From an uncultured Pseudomonadota bacterium (GTDB taxonomy: Bacteria > Pseudomonadota > Gammaproteobacteria > Burkholderiales > SG8-41): a DNA stretch of 46,553 bases. Of the stretch, positions 15,202-24,185 are shown one piece after another (the first letter of the stretch is position 1; each line of letters opens with the position of its first letter). The position numbers and the translations under genes were made by a program. The notes below the pieces were generated by a model. That model worked only from the letters and a program-made list of their open reading frames with translations, was not told the DNA's origin and made no database searches. The stretch lies in NCBI GenBank assembly GCA_946885605.1, contig CAMPGR010000013.1:1-46553 (forward strand), read 5' to 3'.

Positions 15202-16581
15202 ATGCTTCGCGCACCGGTTGCCGTTCCAAGCTTCCCTTCTCGCATGGACATCACCCGCACGCTCGCCCGGCGTCTCGTCGAAGCGCGCTACGAAGAAATA
15301 CCGGATGCGGTGCGCCATGAGGCGGCCCGCGCGCTTCTGAACTGGCTCGGATGCGCGATCGGCAGCGCACGCCACGAGACCGTCGAATCCGCGCTCGCCG
15401 CCGTGCGTCCCTTTTCCGGGCCGGCGCAAGCCCAGGTGCTCGGGCGGCCGGAACGCCTCGATATCCTTCATGCGGCGCTCGTCAACGGCATCGGTTCTCA
15501 CGTTCTGGACTTCGACGACACGCACGCGCGAGCAATCCACCCGAGCGCGCCAGTGCTGCCGGCACTGCTCGCGTTTGCGGAGTGGAGGCGCATCAGCGGA
15601 GCGCAACTCGTCCATGCCTTTGTGCTCGGGGTCGAGGCGGAGGAGCGCATCGGTCTCTCCGTGTTTCCCGAGCACTACGCTATCGGATGGCATATCACGG
15701 GTACGGCTGGGGTGTTCGGCGCCGCGGCGGCGACTGGGATTCTGCTCGGCCTCGATGCACGGCAAATGGCGTGGGCGCTCGGCATCGCGGCCACGCAGTC
15801 GGCGGGCTTGCGCGAAATGTTCGGCAGCATGTGCAAGAGCCTGCATCCGGGGCGCGCCGCGCAGAATGGGCTGACCGCAGCGCTCCTCGCATCGCACAAC
15901 TTCACGAGCTCCGAGCAGGCGATCGAAGCGCCGCGCGGTTTCGCGCACGTGCTCTCCACCCGGTTCGATCCCTCGCTCATCACCGACGGCTGGGGCGAGC
16001 GCTACGAGCTCACGAACAATATGTACAAGCCGTACGCGTGCGGGCTTGTCGTGCACGCGGCGATCGACGGGTGCATCGAGCTCAAGCGCGAGCACGGCAT
16101 CCGTCCCGAGGACGTCGCGCGCGTCGAGCTCACGGTGAGCCCGCTCGTCCTCGAGCTCACCGGCAAGAAGACGCCGCAGAGCGGTCTCGAAGGCAAGTTT
16201 AGCGTCTATCACGCCGCCGCTGCGGCGCTCGTTCACAGTGCCGCGGGCGAAGCGCAATTCAGCGCGGCGTGCGTGAACGACGCGCAGATCGTACGGCTGC
16301 GCGAGCGGGTCACGGCCACTGCCGATGCGGCGATCGGCAGGACGGAGGCCTATGTTACTATCGCGCTGAACGACGGCCGCACCTGCTCGAAGCACGTCGC
16401 GCATGCCCTGGGCACGCTCGCGCGCCCGATGAGCGACGCCGATCTTGAAGCGAAATTCCGCGGTCTTGCCGCAGGCATCCTTCCCCCCGCGCAGATGGAG
16501 GAAATCATCGCATTGTGCTGGCGCATCACCGAGCTCCAAGACGCCGGAGCGCTCGCGCGGGCCGCAGCACCACGGGCGTGA
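15202..16581 (+). CDS. MmgE/PrpD-family protein (first of three)
   Basis: A 459-aa protein of the 2-methylcitrate dehydratase/immune-responsive-gene-1 fold. Family marks are LLNWLGCAIGS, HVLDFDDTHARAIHPSAPVLPALLA, GWHITGTAGVFGAAAA, MCKSLHPGRAAQNGLTAALLA and the later NMYKPYACGLVVHAAIDG. The HPS and K-HPGRA segments line the active site in known members, which dehydrate or decarboxylate tricarboxylates. ATG 15202 has a ribosome site; a second Met at 15244 is an alternative. It begins a plus-strand run with an SDR protein and a second MmgE/PrpD gene. Divergence among the three copies suggests different substrates; none can be named. Confidence 0.9.
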   Translation: MLRAPVAVPSFPSRMDITRTLARRLVEARYEEIPDAVRHEAARALLNWLGCAIGSARHETVESALAAVRPFSGPAQAQVLGRPERLDILHAALVNGIGSHVLDFDDTHARAIHPSAPVLPALLAFAEWRRISGAQLVHAFVLGVEAEERIGLSVFPEHYAIGWHITGTAGVFGAAAATGILLGLDARQMAWALGIAATQSAGLREMFGSMCKSLHPGRAAQNGLTAALLASHNFTSSEQAIEAPRGFAHVLSTRFDPSLITDGWGERYELTNNMYKPYACGLVVHAAIDGCIELKREHGIRPEDVARVELTVSPLVLELTGKKTPQSGLEGKFSVYHAAAAALVHSAAGEAQFSAACVNDAQIVRLRERVTATADAAIGRTEAYVTIALNDGRTCSKHVAHALGTLARPMSDADLEAKFRGLAAGILPPAQMEEIIALCWRITELQDAGALARAAAPRA

Positions 16582-16597
16582 ACGAGGGAGAACATCG

Positions 16598-17374
16598 ATG
16601 GCGAGCGAGGTGGGAATGAGGAAAGGCGACGAGCTCGCCGGCAAAGTGGCGCTGGTGACGGGCGGCGCACGCAACATCGGACGCGCCATCTCGCGCGCGC
16701 TCGGCGCCGGCGGCGCTGCCGTCATGGTCAACGCGAATACCTCCGAAGCGCTCGGCAAAGAGACGGTCAAGATGATCGAGGACGCGGGCGGACGGGCCGC
16801 GCTTCACGTCGCCAACGTCACCGACGCCGGGGCGGTCGCCCGCATGGTGGACGAAACGGTGCAGCGCTTCGGGCGCCTCGACATCCTCGTCAACAATGCC
16901 GCGGTACGCGTCGAGACGCCTTTCGAAGAGATCACGTTCGACGAATGGCGCCGCGTGCTCTCCATCGTGCTCGACGGCGCTTTCCTCTGCACGCAGGCCG
17001 CCCTGCCGCACCTCAAGCGTTCGGAGGCGCCCGCCGTGGTGCATATCGGGGGACTCACCGGCCACAAGGGCGCACTGCAGCGCGCCCACGTCATCACCGC
17101 CAAGGCCGGACTCGCCGGCATGACGAAGGCGCTTGCGCTCGATCTCGCGCCGCACGGCATCACTGTGAACTGCGTCGTGCCCGGCACGATCGATACGCAA
17201 CGCGGTCTGCCCGGCGCGCCGGAACGGCCTGAGTACCGGCGCTCCATGCCGCCGCTCGGGCGGCGCGGCGATCCGGAGGAAATCGCTGCCATGGTCCGCA
17301 TGCTGTGCGGGCCCGATGCACGCTACGTGACCGGCCAGTCGATCCATGTGAATGGCGGCGGATTGATGCCCTGA
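16598..17374 (+). CDS. SDR-fold protein lacking the catalytic Ser and Tyr
   Basis: A 258-aa short-chain dehydrogenase/reductase fold with the nucleotide site TGGARNIGRA (21-30) and LVNNAA (97-102). The active-site segment reads HIGGLTGHKGALQ..AHVITAKAG: K169 is kept, but the position of the catalytic Tyr (165) is Val, and that of the Ser (152) is Gly. Other motifs (PGTIDT, YVTGQSIHVNGGG) are intact, so the fold and cofactor binding look functional while ordinary SDR chemistry is doubtful. ATG 16598 follows GAGGGAG; the frame upstream is read-through of the MmgE gene. It lies between two MmgE/PrpD genes, so a shared pathway is likely. Confidence 0.9.
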   Translation: MASEVGMRKGDELAGKVALVTGGARNIGRAISRALGAGGAAVMVNANTSEALGKETVKMIEDAGGRAALHVANVTDAGAVARMVDETVQRFGRLDILVNNAAVRVETPFEEITFDEWRRVLSIVLDGAFLCTQAALPHLKRSEAPAVVHIGGLTGHKGALQRAHVITAKAGLAGMTKALALDLAPHGITVNCVVPGTIDTQRGLPGAPERPEYRRSMPPLGRRGDPEEIAAMVRMLCGPDARYVTGQSIHVNGGGLMP

Positions 17375-17401
17375 TGCCTACGAACGAGAACGGAGAAGAA
17401 C

Positions 17402-18793
17402 TTGAATAAGGACGCCACGCAAGTATCCCCTCTCATGCGCGAGCTCGCGACCTACATGTCGCGGGCGCTGCGCAAGCCCCTGCCCAAGGAGGTCGTGGAG
17501 AAGACCAAGCATCATGTGCTCGATACCATCGCCGCCATGGTATCGGGCTCGCGGCTACTGCCGGGCAGGAAGGCGATCTCCTATGTGAAGACGCTCGGCG
17601 GCACCAAGGAGTCGACGGTGATCGGATCGAAGATCGTGACCGGCGCGCAGCACGCCGCGCTCGCGAACGGCATGCTGGCCCATGCCGACGAGACCGACGA
17701 CTCGCACGCACCGTCGCTCACGCACCCGGGCTGCGGTGTCGTGCCCGCTGCGCTCGCCATGGCGGAGCGCGAGAAGCGCAACGGCACGCAGTTCCTGCGC
17801 GCGGTGGCGCTCGGCTACGACGTGGGCTGCCGCCTCACCATGGCGCTGCACTCCTACGACTTCCGCGACGTCGGCCACTCCACGCACAGCTTCGGGCCCA
17901 TGTTCGGCGCCGCCGCAGCCGCCGGCGCGCTGGCGGGACTCAATTACGACCAGATGCGGCACCTCCTCTCTTACACCGCGCAACAGACTTCCGGCGTGTC
18001 GTGCTGGATGCGCGACGAGGAGCATATCGAGAAGGCGTTCGACTTTGGCGGCATGCCCGCCCGCAACGGGGTCGCGGCCGCCGCCATGGTGGCGCACGGC
18101 TTCACCGCGGTCGAAGACGTCTTCTCCGGCGAGCGCAATTTCTTCGTGGCCTACGACGAGCGGCATCGCATCGGGCGTCCGCCGGAACCCGAGCGCCTCA
18201 CGCGCGAGCTGGGATCGACGTTCGAGATCATGAACACCAACATCAAGCGCTGGTCGGTCGGCTCGCCGATCCAGGCGCCGCTCGATGCGCTGCTGGAATT
18301 GATCCGCGCGCACGGCATCAAGGCGGACCAGGTGGAAAAGCTCGTGGTGCGCGTCGCGCATCAGGGCGCGAACACGACCGACAACCGTCACATGCCGGAT
18401 ATCTGCATGCAGCACATGTGCGCCGCCATGTTGATCGACGGCATCGTGACCTTCGCGTCCGCACACGACGAGAAGCGCATGAAGGACAAGCGCGTGCTGG
18501 CGCTCAGGCAACGCATCGAGCTCTACGGCGATGACGAGTTGACGCGCGCCCTGCCCTCGCGCCAGGGCATCGTCGAGCTCACGCTCAAGGACGGACGCGA
18601 ATTCAGGCATCACGTGAAAGCGGTGCGCGGCACGACGCACAACCCGATGAACCGCGAGGAGGTGGACGAGAAATGCTTCCACCTCATGGCGCCCATTCTT
18701 GGCAAGGCGCGCGCGCGGCGGCTCTGCAATGCGGTGTGGGGGCTGGAAAGCATGGCGAACGTGCAGCGGCTGCGCCCCCTGTTGACCGCCTGA
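17402..18793 (+). CDS. MmgE/PrpD-family protein (second of three)
   Basis: A 463-aa protein. Family blocks are HHVLDTIAAMVSGSRL, ANGMLAHADETDDSHAPSLT, PGCGVVPAALAMAE and DFGGMPARNGVAAAAMVAHG, with VGSPIQAPLDALLELI near residue 280. The start is probably TTG at 17402, 7 bp after GGAG; the first in-frame ATG (17435) lacks a good ribosome site. It is rather distant from the first and third copies (for example, DETDDSHAPS replaces DFDDTHARAIHPS), pointing to a different substrate rather than recent duplication. Confidence 0.88.
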   Translation: MNKDATQVSPLMRELATYMSRALRKPLPKEVVEKTKHHVLDTIAAMVSGSRLLPGRKAISYVKTLGGTKESTVIGSKIVTGAQHAALANGMLAHADETDDSHAPSLTHPGCGVVPAALAMAEREKRNGTQFLRAVALGYDVGCRLTMALHSYDFRDVGHSTHSFGPMFGAAAAAGALAGLNYDQMRHLLSYTAQQTSGVSCWMRDEEHIEKAFDFGGMPARNGVAAAAMVAHGFTAVEDVFSGERNFFVAYDERHRIGRPPEPERLTRELGSTFEIMNTNIKRWSVGSPIQAPLDALLELIRAHGIKADQVEKLVVRVAHQGANTTDNRHMPDICMQHMCAAMLIDGIVTFASAHDEKRMKDKRVLALRQRIELYGDDELTRALPSRQGIVELTLKDGREFRHHVKAVRGTTHNPMNREEVDEKCFHLMAPILGKARARRLCNAVWGLESMANVQRLRPLLTA

Positions 18794-18826
18794 TTTTCCT
18801 TCCTTTGCGTCCTTTGCGTTGATGCG
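18794..18826. repeat. CTTTGCGTC-type interspersed repeat fragment
   Basis: Two copies of CCTTTGCGT (18802-18810 and 18811-18819) occur in the 45-bp gap before the acyl-CoA synthetase gene. A related tract lies at 27486-27523. Confidence 0.5.
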
Positions 18827-18838
18827 TTTCAGCGAGCA

Positions 18839-20920
18839 ATGAGTAAAGAGGTATCCGCCCGCGCACGCCTCGCGCAGGCGCTCTTCCAACCCGCATCCAT
18901 TGCGCTGATCGGCGCCTCAGGGGACGCGCGCAAGAACACTTCGCGCCCGCAGCGCTTTCTGAGGAAGCACGGCTATACCGGGCGCATCGTGCCGGTAAAC
19001 CCCGGCCGCGCCGAAATCTTCGGCGAGACCGCCTATCCGGACATCGCCTCGGTCCCGAATGCGATCGATCATGCCTTCATCATGGTGCCGGCGAATGCCG
19101 TCGCTGCGGCGCTCGAGCAGTGCGCCGTAAAGAAGGTGCCGGTCGTGACGATCTACAGCGACGGCTTCGCGGAAACCGGGTCTGAAGGGCGTCGCGAGCA
19201 GGAACGTCTGCTCGCGATCGCACGCGCGGGCGGCGTGCGGCTGGTCGGCCCGAACTGTATCGGACTCGTGAGCACCGAGCCGTCGTGTGCGCTGTCCGTC
19301 AACGCTGTGCTCGAATTCGCCGACATCCGGAAAGGCCCGCTCGCCATCGTGTCCCAGAGCGGGAGCATGATCGGCGGGCTGCTTTCGCGCGGGCTGGGGC
19401 GCGGCGTCGGGTTTTCCAAGCTGATCTCGGTGGGGAACGAGGCGGATCTCGGCGTCGGGGAGATCAGCGATCTTCTCGTCGATGATCCGCACACGGGCGC
19501 AATCCTGCTCTTCATGGAGACGATCCGCGATGCGGATCACCTCGCGCGCGCGGCGCGGCGCGCGTACGCAGCAGGAAAGCCAGTCATCGTCTACAAGCTC
19601 GGCCGCTCCGAAGTCGGGCAGGCCATTGCCGCCTCGCACACCGGTGCCATGGCGGGCGGCGACGATGCGGCCGACGCCTTCTTCCGCGCGCACGGCATGC
19701 TGCGCGTCGATGTGCTCGAAGCGCTGTTCGAACTGCCTGCGCTCGTCAAAGACCAGAAACCGGCAGCGCGCCACCGCGTTGCGGTGATGACGACAACCGG
19801 CGGCGGGGCGGCGAGCGTCGTCGATCGCCTCGGCACGCTCGGGCTCGATGTCGTCGGACCGACTGATCAGATCGTCGCCAACCTCGTGCAGAAGAACATC
19901 CGCATCAGCAAGGCGCGGCTCACCGATCTCACGCTCGCCGGCGCCCGGAAGGAGATCTACAGCGCGGTGCTGAACGAATTGCTCGCGTCCGACCATTGCG
20001 ACCTCGTGCTCGCCGTGGTGGGAAGCTCCGCGCAATTCCAGCCGCAGATCGCGATCGAGCCGATACTCGAGGCGGAGCCGCGCGGCAAACCGCTCGCCGT
20101 ATTTCTCGCGCCGCACGCCGAGCAATCGCTCAAGCTCCTCGCCGATGCAGGCATTGCCGGGTTTCGCACGCCGGAATCGTGCGCCGACGCGGTCCGCGCG
20201 TGGCGCAATTGGACGCCGCCGGTCGAGGCGCCGCATATCGACCAGGCAAAACTCGCTGCGGCGAAGGCGCTGCTCGGCGCAGCGCCGCGGCTCAACGAGC
20301 GCGAGGCGTGCCGCGTCTTTGCGGCGCTCGGCGTGGCGCAGGCCCCGAGCGAAGTGATCGCGAAGCCCGACGAGCCGGTTGGCATCGGCTTCCCGGTCGT
20401 CGCCAAGATCCTTTCCCCCGATATCGCACACAAGACGGATGCGGGCGGCGTCGTGCTCGATATCGAAGATGCGGCTGCCCTGAGGGCGAGCGCGCGTGAG
20501 ATGCTTGCACGCGTGCGGGCGCGACACCCGGAGGCGTGCATCGACGGTATTCTCGTGCAGCGCATGGAGAAGGGTCTCGCGGAAGTGATCGTCGGCTACA
20601 AGCGCGATCCGCAGGTGGGTCCGATCGTCGTCCTCGGCATCGGCGGCGTGCTCACGGAGATCTACCGCGACATTGCGCCGCGTCTCGCGCCGGTGAGCGT
20701 CGACGAGGCGCGCCGCATGATCGAAGAGGTGAAAGGTCTCGCCCTGGTTCGCGGCTATCGCGGAATGCCGCGCGGCGACGTTGCCGCGCTCGCGGATGCG
20801 GTGAGCGCCTTCTCGCAGCTTGCGGCGCTCGAAGAGATCCGCGAAGCGGAAGTGAATCCGCTCATCGTGAAACGCGAAGGCGAAGGCGTTGTGGCTGTGG
20901 ATGGCTTAGTTGTGAAATAA
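18839..20920 (+). CDS. NDP-forming acyl-CoA synthetase (acetate--CoA ligase, ADP-forming, family)
   Basis: A 693-aa single-chain enzyme. The order is a CoA-binding Rossmann domain (about 10-140, IALIGASGDARKNTSRP and VGPNCIGL), a succinyl-CoA-synthetase-like flavodoxin domain (about 160-300, IVSQSGSMIGGLL, SVGNEADL) with the phospho-His site ASHTGAMAG (H267), and a C-terminal ATP-grasp domain (about 475-690, VAKILSPDIAHKTDAGGV). It would activate a carboxylic acid to its CoA ester with ATP, giving ADP and phosphate. It sits among MmgE/PrpD and CoA-transferase genes, so it probably feeds the same catabolic route. A paralogue lies at 32708; both keep the His. Confidence 0.92.
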   Translation: MSKEVSARARLAQALFQPASIALIGASGDARKNTSRPQRFLRKHGYTGRIVPVNPGRAEIFGETAYPDIASVPNAIDHAFIMVPANAVAAALEQCAVKKVPVVTIYSDGFAETGSEGRREQERLLAIARAGGVRLVGPNCIGLVSTEPSCALSVNAVLEFADIRKGPLAIVSQSGSMIGGLLSRGLGRGVGFSKLISVGNEADLGVGEISDLLVDDPHTGAILLFMETIRDADHLARAARRAYAAGKPVIVYKLGRSEVGQAIAASHTGAMAGGDDAADAFFRAHGMLRVDVLEALFELPALVKDQKPAARHRVAVMTTTGGGAASVVDRLGTLGLDVVGPTDQIVANLVQKNIRISKARLTDLTLAGARKEIYSAVLNELLASDHCDLVLAVVGSSAQFQPQIAIEPILEAEPRGKPLAVFLAPHAEQSLKLLADAGIAGFRTPESCADAVRAWRNWTPPVEAPHIDQAKLAAAKALLGAAPRLNEREACRVFAALGVAQAPSEVIAKPDEPVGIGFPVVAKILSPDIAHKTDAGGVVLDIEDAAALRASAREMLARVRARHPEACIDGILVQRMEKGLAEVIVGYKRDPQVGPIVVLGIGGVLTEIYRDIAPRLAPVSVDEARRMIEEVKGLALVRGYRGMPRGDVAALADAVSAFSQLAALEEIREAEVNPLIVKREGEGVVAVDGLVVK

Positions 20921-20921
20921 G

Positions 20922-20950
20922 GGGTCAGACCCCGAGTCGGGGTCTGACCC
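20922..20950. repeat. Perfect 14-bp inverted repeat (REP-like)
   Basis: GGGTCAGACCCCGA (20922-20935) and TCGGGGTCTGACCC (20937-20950) flank one central G, immediately after the synthetase stop codon. No T run follows, so it is a poor intrinsic terminator. It resembles the palindromic REP units scattered in proteobacterial genomes, and it may also limit read-through into, or protect the mRNA ahead of, the next gene at 20973. Confidence 0.8.
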
Positions 20951-20972
20951 GCGGGATGCACCGGAGGTTGTC

Positions 20973-22334
20973 ATGTTGCTGGAAAAAATCGCTGACTACG
21001 CCATCAAGGAGCAGACATCGCAGTTGCCTGCGGAAGTCGTGCATCACGCCAAGCGTGCGGTGATCGACTGGTATGCCGCGCTGCTCCCTGGAAGCATCGT
21101 CACGCCCGCCACGCTGCTGGAGCAGGCCCTCGCCGAAGACCTGGACCGCGGCGGCGCGCGCCTCGCCTCACGCCGCCGCGCGACCCTGCGCGCCGCGGCA
21201 CTCATCAACGGTGCGGCTTCGCACGCGGTGGAGTTCGACGACATCTATCGCGACGCCGGCTATCACCCCGGAAGCCCGACCATTTCCGCCGCGCTCGCCG
21301 CGGCGCAGGCGCAGGGCGTTTCGGGTGAAATCTTCCTGCGCGGCGTCATCGTCGGTTACGAAGTCTCCACCCGTATCGGCGAAGCGGTCATGCCTTCGCA
21401 CTACCGCTACTGGCACACCACCGGCACGGTGGGGAGCTTCGGCGCGGCCGCCGCGGTCGCGACCATCCTCGGCTGCACGCGCGAGCAGTTCGTGCACGCG
21501 CTGGGCACGGTCGGCACCTTCGCATCGGGCCTGCAGCAGGCGTTTCGCTCGCAGGCGATGACGAAGCCGCTGCACGGCGGCCACGCTGCCGAGGTCGGCG
21601 CGCTCGCCGCCATGGCGGCCGCGAAGGGCGTGACGGGCGCGCCAGACATACTCGAAGGGGAAGTCGGATTCGGTGCGGCGATGAGCGAGGATCCCGACTG
21701 GTCGAAGGCTACGCGCGGCCTCGGGGAGGACTATCACATCGTCCACATGACATTCAAGAACCACGGCTGCTGCGGCCACACGTTCCCCTCGATCGATGGG
21801 GCGCTACTCCTGAAAGAGCGCCATCAGCTCCAGTATCGCGACATCAAGAAGATCCGCATCGCAACCTACAAGGCGGGGCTCGATATCATCGACAATGCGA
21901 CGCCCGAAGGCGAGTATCAGGCAAAGTTCAGCCTGCAGTACGTCGTGGCGCACGCGCTGGTGCACGGCAGCGTGCGCTTGAACGCGTTCCTGCCGGAGCG
22001 CCTCGACGACGCGGACGTGCGCGCGCTCATGCGGAAGGTGGAATGCGTGGCGGACGCCAAGCTCTCGAAGGGCTATCCGACGCAGCGCGCGGCGCAGGTC
22101 GAGATCGAGATGGCGGATGGCCGCACCTACACGCATTTCCAGCCCACTCGCAAAGGCGACCCGGAAATGCCGCTCACCGACGAGGAGCTCAACGACAAAT
22201 TCATCGAGCTCGCCGTGCCAGTCCTCGGCGAGGCTCCCTCGCGCGCGCTGCTCTCCGAACTCTGGATGCTCGAGACGTTGAAGCACTGCGATTTCGATTA
22301 CGCTCGCGCGCCCGCCGCGCGCGCCTCAATATAG
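20973..22334 (+). CDS. MmgE/PrpD-family protein (third of three)
   Basis: A 453-aa protein with a GGAGG ribosome site. Blocks include KRAVIDWYAALLPGS, NGAASHAVEFDDIYRDAGYHPGSPTISAALA, YWHTTGTVGSFGAAAAVA, QAMTKPLHGGHAAEVGALAA and TFKNHGCCGHTFPSIDGAL. The HPG and K-LHGGHAAE segments correspond to the usual active-site stretches. It is followed after 10 bp by a CaiB/BaiF CoA-transferase, probably in the same operon, which suggests an acid or CoA ester as substrate. Confidence 0.9.
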   Translation: MLLEKIADYAIKEQTSQLPAEVVHHAKRAVIDWYAALLPGSIVTPATLLEQALAEDLDRGGARLASRRRATLRAAALINGAASHAVEFDDIYRDAGYHPGSPTISAALAAAQAQGVSGEIFLRGVIVGYEVSTRIGEAVMPSHYRYWHTTGTVGSFGAAAAVATILGCTREQFVHALGTVGTFASGLQQAFRSQAMTKPLHGGHAAEVGALAAMAAAKGVTGAPDILEGEVGFGAAMSEDPDWSKATRGLGEDYHIVHMTFKNHGCCGHTFPSIDGALLLKERHQLQYRDIKKIRIATYKAGLDIIDNATPEGEYQAKFSLQYVVAHALVHGSVRLNAFLPERLDDADVRALMRKVECVADAKLSKGYPTQRAAQVEIEMADGRTYTHFQPTRKGDPEMPLTDEELNDKFIELAVPVLGEAPSRALLSELWMLETLKHCDFDYARAPAARASI

Positions 22335-22344
22335 GGAGGTGCAA

Positions 22345-23529
22345 ATGTCCGAAGCGAGATTGCCGCTCAGCCGCTACACCGTGCTCGATCTCACGCGCGC
22401 TCGTTCCGGCCCGACCGCCGTGCGCCAGCTTGCGGACTGGGGCGCAAATGTGATCAAGATCGAGGAACCGGGCGAGCAGGACGGCGATGGCGGGCCGTTC
22501 GACCGGCGTCACGGCTCCGACTTCCAGAACCTCCATCGCAACAAGCGCAGCATCACGCTCAATCTCAAGTCGCCTGACGGCGTCGCGATTTTCAAGCGCA
22601 TGGTCGAGAAAGCGGACGTCGTGGTCGAAAACTATCGCCCCGGCGTCAAGCATCGGCTTGGGATCGACTACGAGAGCCTGCGGAAGATCAATCCGCGTCT
22701 CGTTTACGCGAGCATCTCCGGCTTCGGGCAGGAAGGCCCCTATCGCGACCGGCCCGGGCTCGATCACGTCGTGCAGGGCATGGGCGGTCTCATGTCGATC
22801 ACCGGGCTCCCGGGACAGGGACCGGTGCGTGCAGGCATAGCGATCTCGGACTCGAGCGCCGGCCTCTACTGCGCGTTCGGGATCGTGCTCGCGCTGCTCG
22901 AACGCGAGCACTCGGGCGAAGGGCAGTGGGTGCAGACTTCGCTCCTTCAGGCGTTGATCGCGATGCTCGACTTCCAGGCCGCGCGCTGGCTCGTGAACCG
23001 CGAAGTGCCGCCGCAGGCAGGGAACAACCATCCCACCGCCATTCCGACCGGCGTCTTCAAGACGGCGGACGGCTATATCAACATCGCGGCGTCCGGAAAC
23101 CTCTACGAGCGCCTGTGCCGCGCGATCGGCGCGCCGGAGCTCATCAAGCATCCGGATTACGCGGACTTCAAGCTCCGCCAGAAGCATCGCGACGCCCTGA
23201 ACGAGGAGATCACCGCCCGAACGGTCAAGAAGACCTCCGCGGAGTGGATCGAGCTCTTGAACGAGGCGGGCGTGCCGTGCGGGCCGATCTACACCATCGA
23301 CAAGATGTTCGCCGATTCGCAAGTGCAGCAGCTCGCGATGGCGCAGCCCGTCGTGCATCCCAAGCTCGGGAAGATCGAGATCGTGGGCCAGGGCGTGAAG
23401 CTCGTGCGTACGCCGGCGCAGGTCCGCAGGCCCGCGCCGGATCGCGGCGCCCATACACGCGAAGTGCTCGCCGAGTTTGGCTGCGACGCGGCGACGCTCG
23501 AGGATCTCGAGCGTCGCGGCATCGTGTAA
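22345..23529 (+). CDS. CaiB/BaiF-family CoA-transferase
   Basis: A 394-aa class III CoA-transferase. ATG 22345 follows GGGAGG, which overlaps the end of the previous gene. Family marks are LDLTRARSGPTAVRQLADWGANVIKIE, NKRSITLNLKSPDG, DVVVENYRPGV, ASISGFGQEGPY and PGLDHVVQGMGGLM, in which D140 is the likely catalytic Asp that forms the acyl-aspartyl anhydride. It moves CoA between acids, or acts as a racemase; the partner pair is unknown. Its link to MmgE/PrpD suggests activation of a hydroxy or branched acid. Confidence 0.93.
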   Translation: MSEARLPLSRYTVLDLTRARSGPTAVRQLADWGANVIKIEEPGEQDGDGGPFDRRHGSDFQNLHRNKRSITLNLKSPDGVAIFKRMVEKADVVVENYRPGVKHRLGIDYESLRKINPRLVYASISGFGQEGPYRDRPGLDHVVQGMGGLMSITGLPGQGPVRAGIAISDSSAGLYCAFGIVLALLEREHSGEGQWVQTSLLQALIAMLDFQAARWLVNREVPPQAGNNHPTAIPTGVFKTADGYINIAASGNLYERLCRAIGAPELIKHPDYADFKLRQKHRDALNEEITARTVKKTSAEWIELLNEAGVPCGPIYTIDKMFADSQVQQLAMAQPVVHPKLGKIEIVGQGVKLVRTPAQVRRPAPDRGAHTREVLAEFGCDAATLEDLERRGIV

Positions 23530-23548
23530 GTCGAAGGGCACCGCAAGC

Positions 23549-24097
23549 GTGTCGTCCTGTCCGCTTTTCGAGAAACCCTTCATTTTCCTGCGCCATGGCG
23601 AGACTGAGACCAATCGGCTCGGTCTAACGGCGGGCATGACTGACGTCGTTCTCAACGAAACAGGACAGAAGCAGGCGCGCGCGGCCGCGGCAGCGCTCGT
23701 GGGGCACGGCGTGGATACGATCTACACGAGCCCGCTTGAGCGCGCGCTGGTGACGGCGCGCTGCGTCGCGGAGATGCTGAAGCTTTCGTTCGTCACGATT
23801 CCCGAGCTCGCTGAACGCAATTGGGGCGCGCAGGAAGGGAAGCCCCGTGGAGTCCGCGACCGCGACGCGACGCCGCCCGGCGGTGAAGCGCTCGACGAAT
23901 TCACGCGGCGCACGCTCGCGGGACTCGCGAAGATACGCGGCGGCGGATTGCCGCTCATCGTCGCGCATTCGGGCAGCTTCCGAGTGATTTGCGCGCATTT
24001 CGAGATGCACGTCGATGCACAGGTCGAGAATTGCCGGCCGATGCACTTCTCGCCGCCGGCTGCGAAAACCGGAAAATGGCGCGTCGAGGCGTTGTAA
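23549..24097 (+). CDS. Histidine phosphatase-family protein
   Basis: A 182-aa phosphoglycerate-mutase-like phosphatase. It has the phosphohistidine motif FLRHGETETN (H16), the TSPLERALVTA arginine block, ELAERNWG and the second catalytic His in IVAHSGSFR. The start is probably GTG at 23549, since the family begins just after it; the frame is open upstream only through the end of the CoA-transferase. The substrate may be a sugar phosphate or phosphorylated cofactor. No clear role in the neighbouring catabolic operon is visible. Confidence 0.85.
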   Translation: MSSCPLFEKPFIFLRHGETETNRLGLTAGMTDVVLNETGQKQARAAAAALVGHGVDTIYTSPLERALVTARCVAEMLKLSFVTIPELAERNWGAQEGKPRGVRDRDATPPGGEALDEFTRRTLAGLAKIRGGGLPLIVAHSGSFRVICAHFEMHVDAQVENCRPMHFSPPAAKTGKWRVEAL

Positions 24098-24185
24098 AGA
24101 AGCGCATCGGTGAGCCGCTATAACCGAGAGCCACGGCGCGCCAACGCGCCACACCGATCACGCATCGATCCATGGAGGAGAAACG

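Noticed and set aside
20922..20950. Strong hairpin as an intrinsic terminator of the acyl-CoA synthetase gene
   Set aside because: It lacks a U-tract, and the next MmgE/PrpD gene begins 22 bp later in the same direction. It is better described as a REP-like palindrome.
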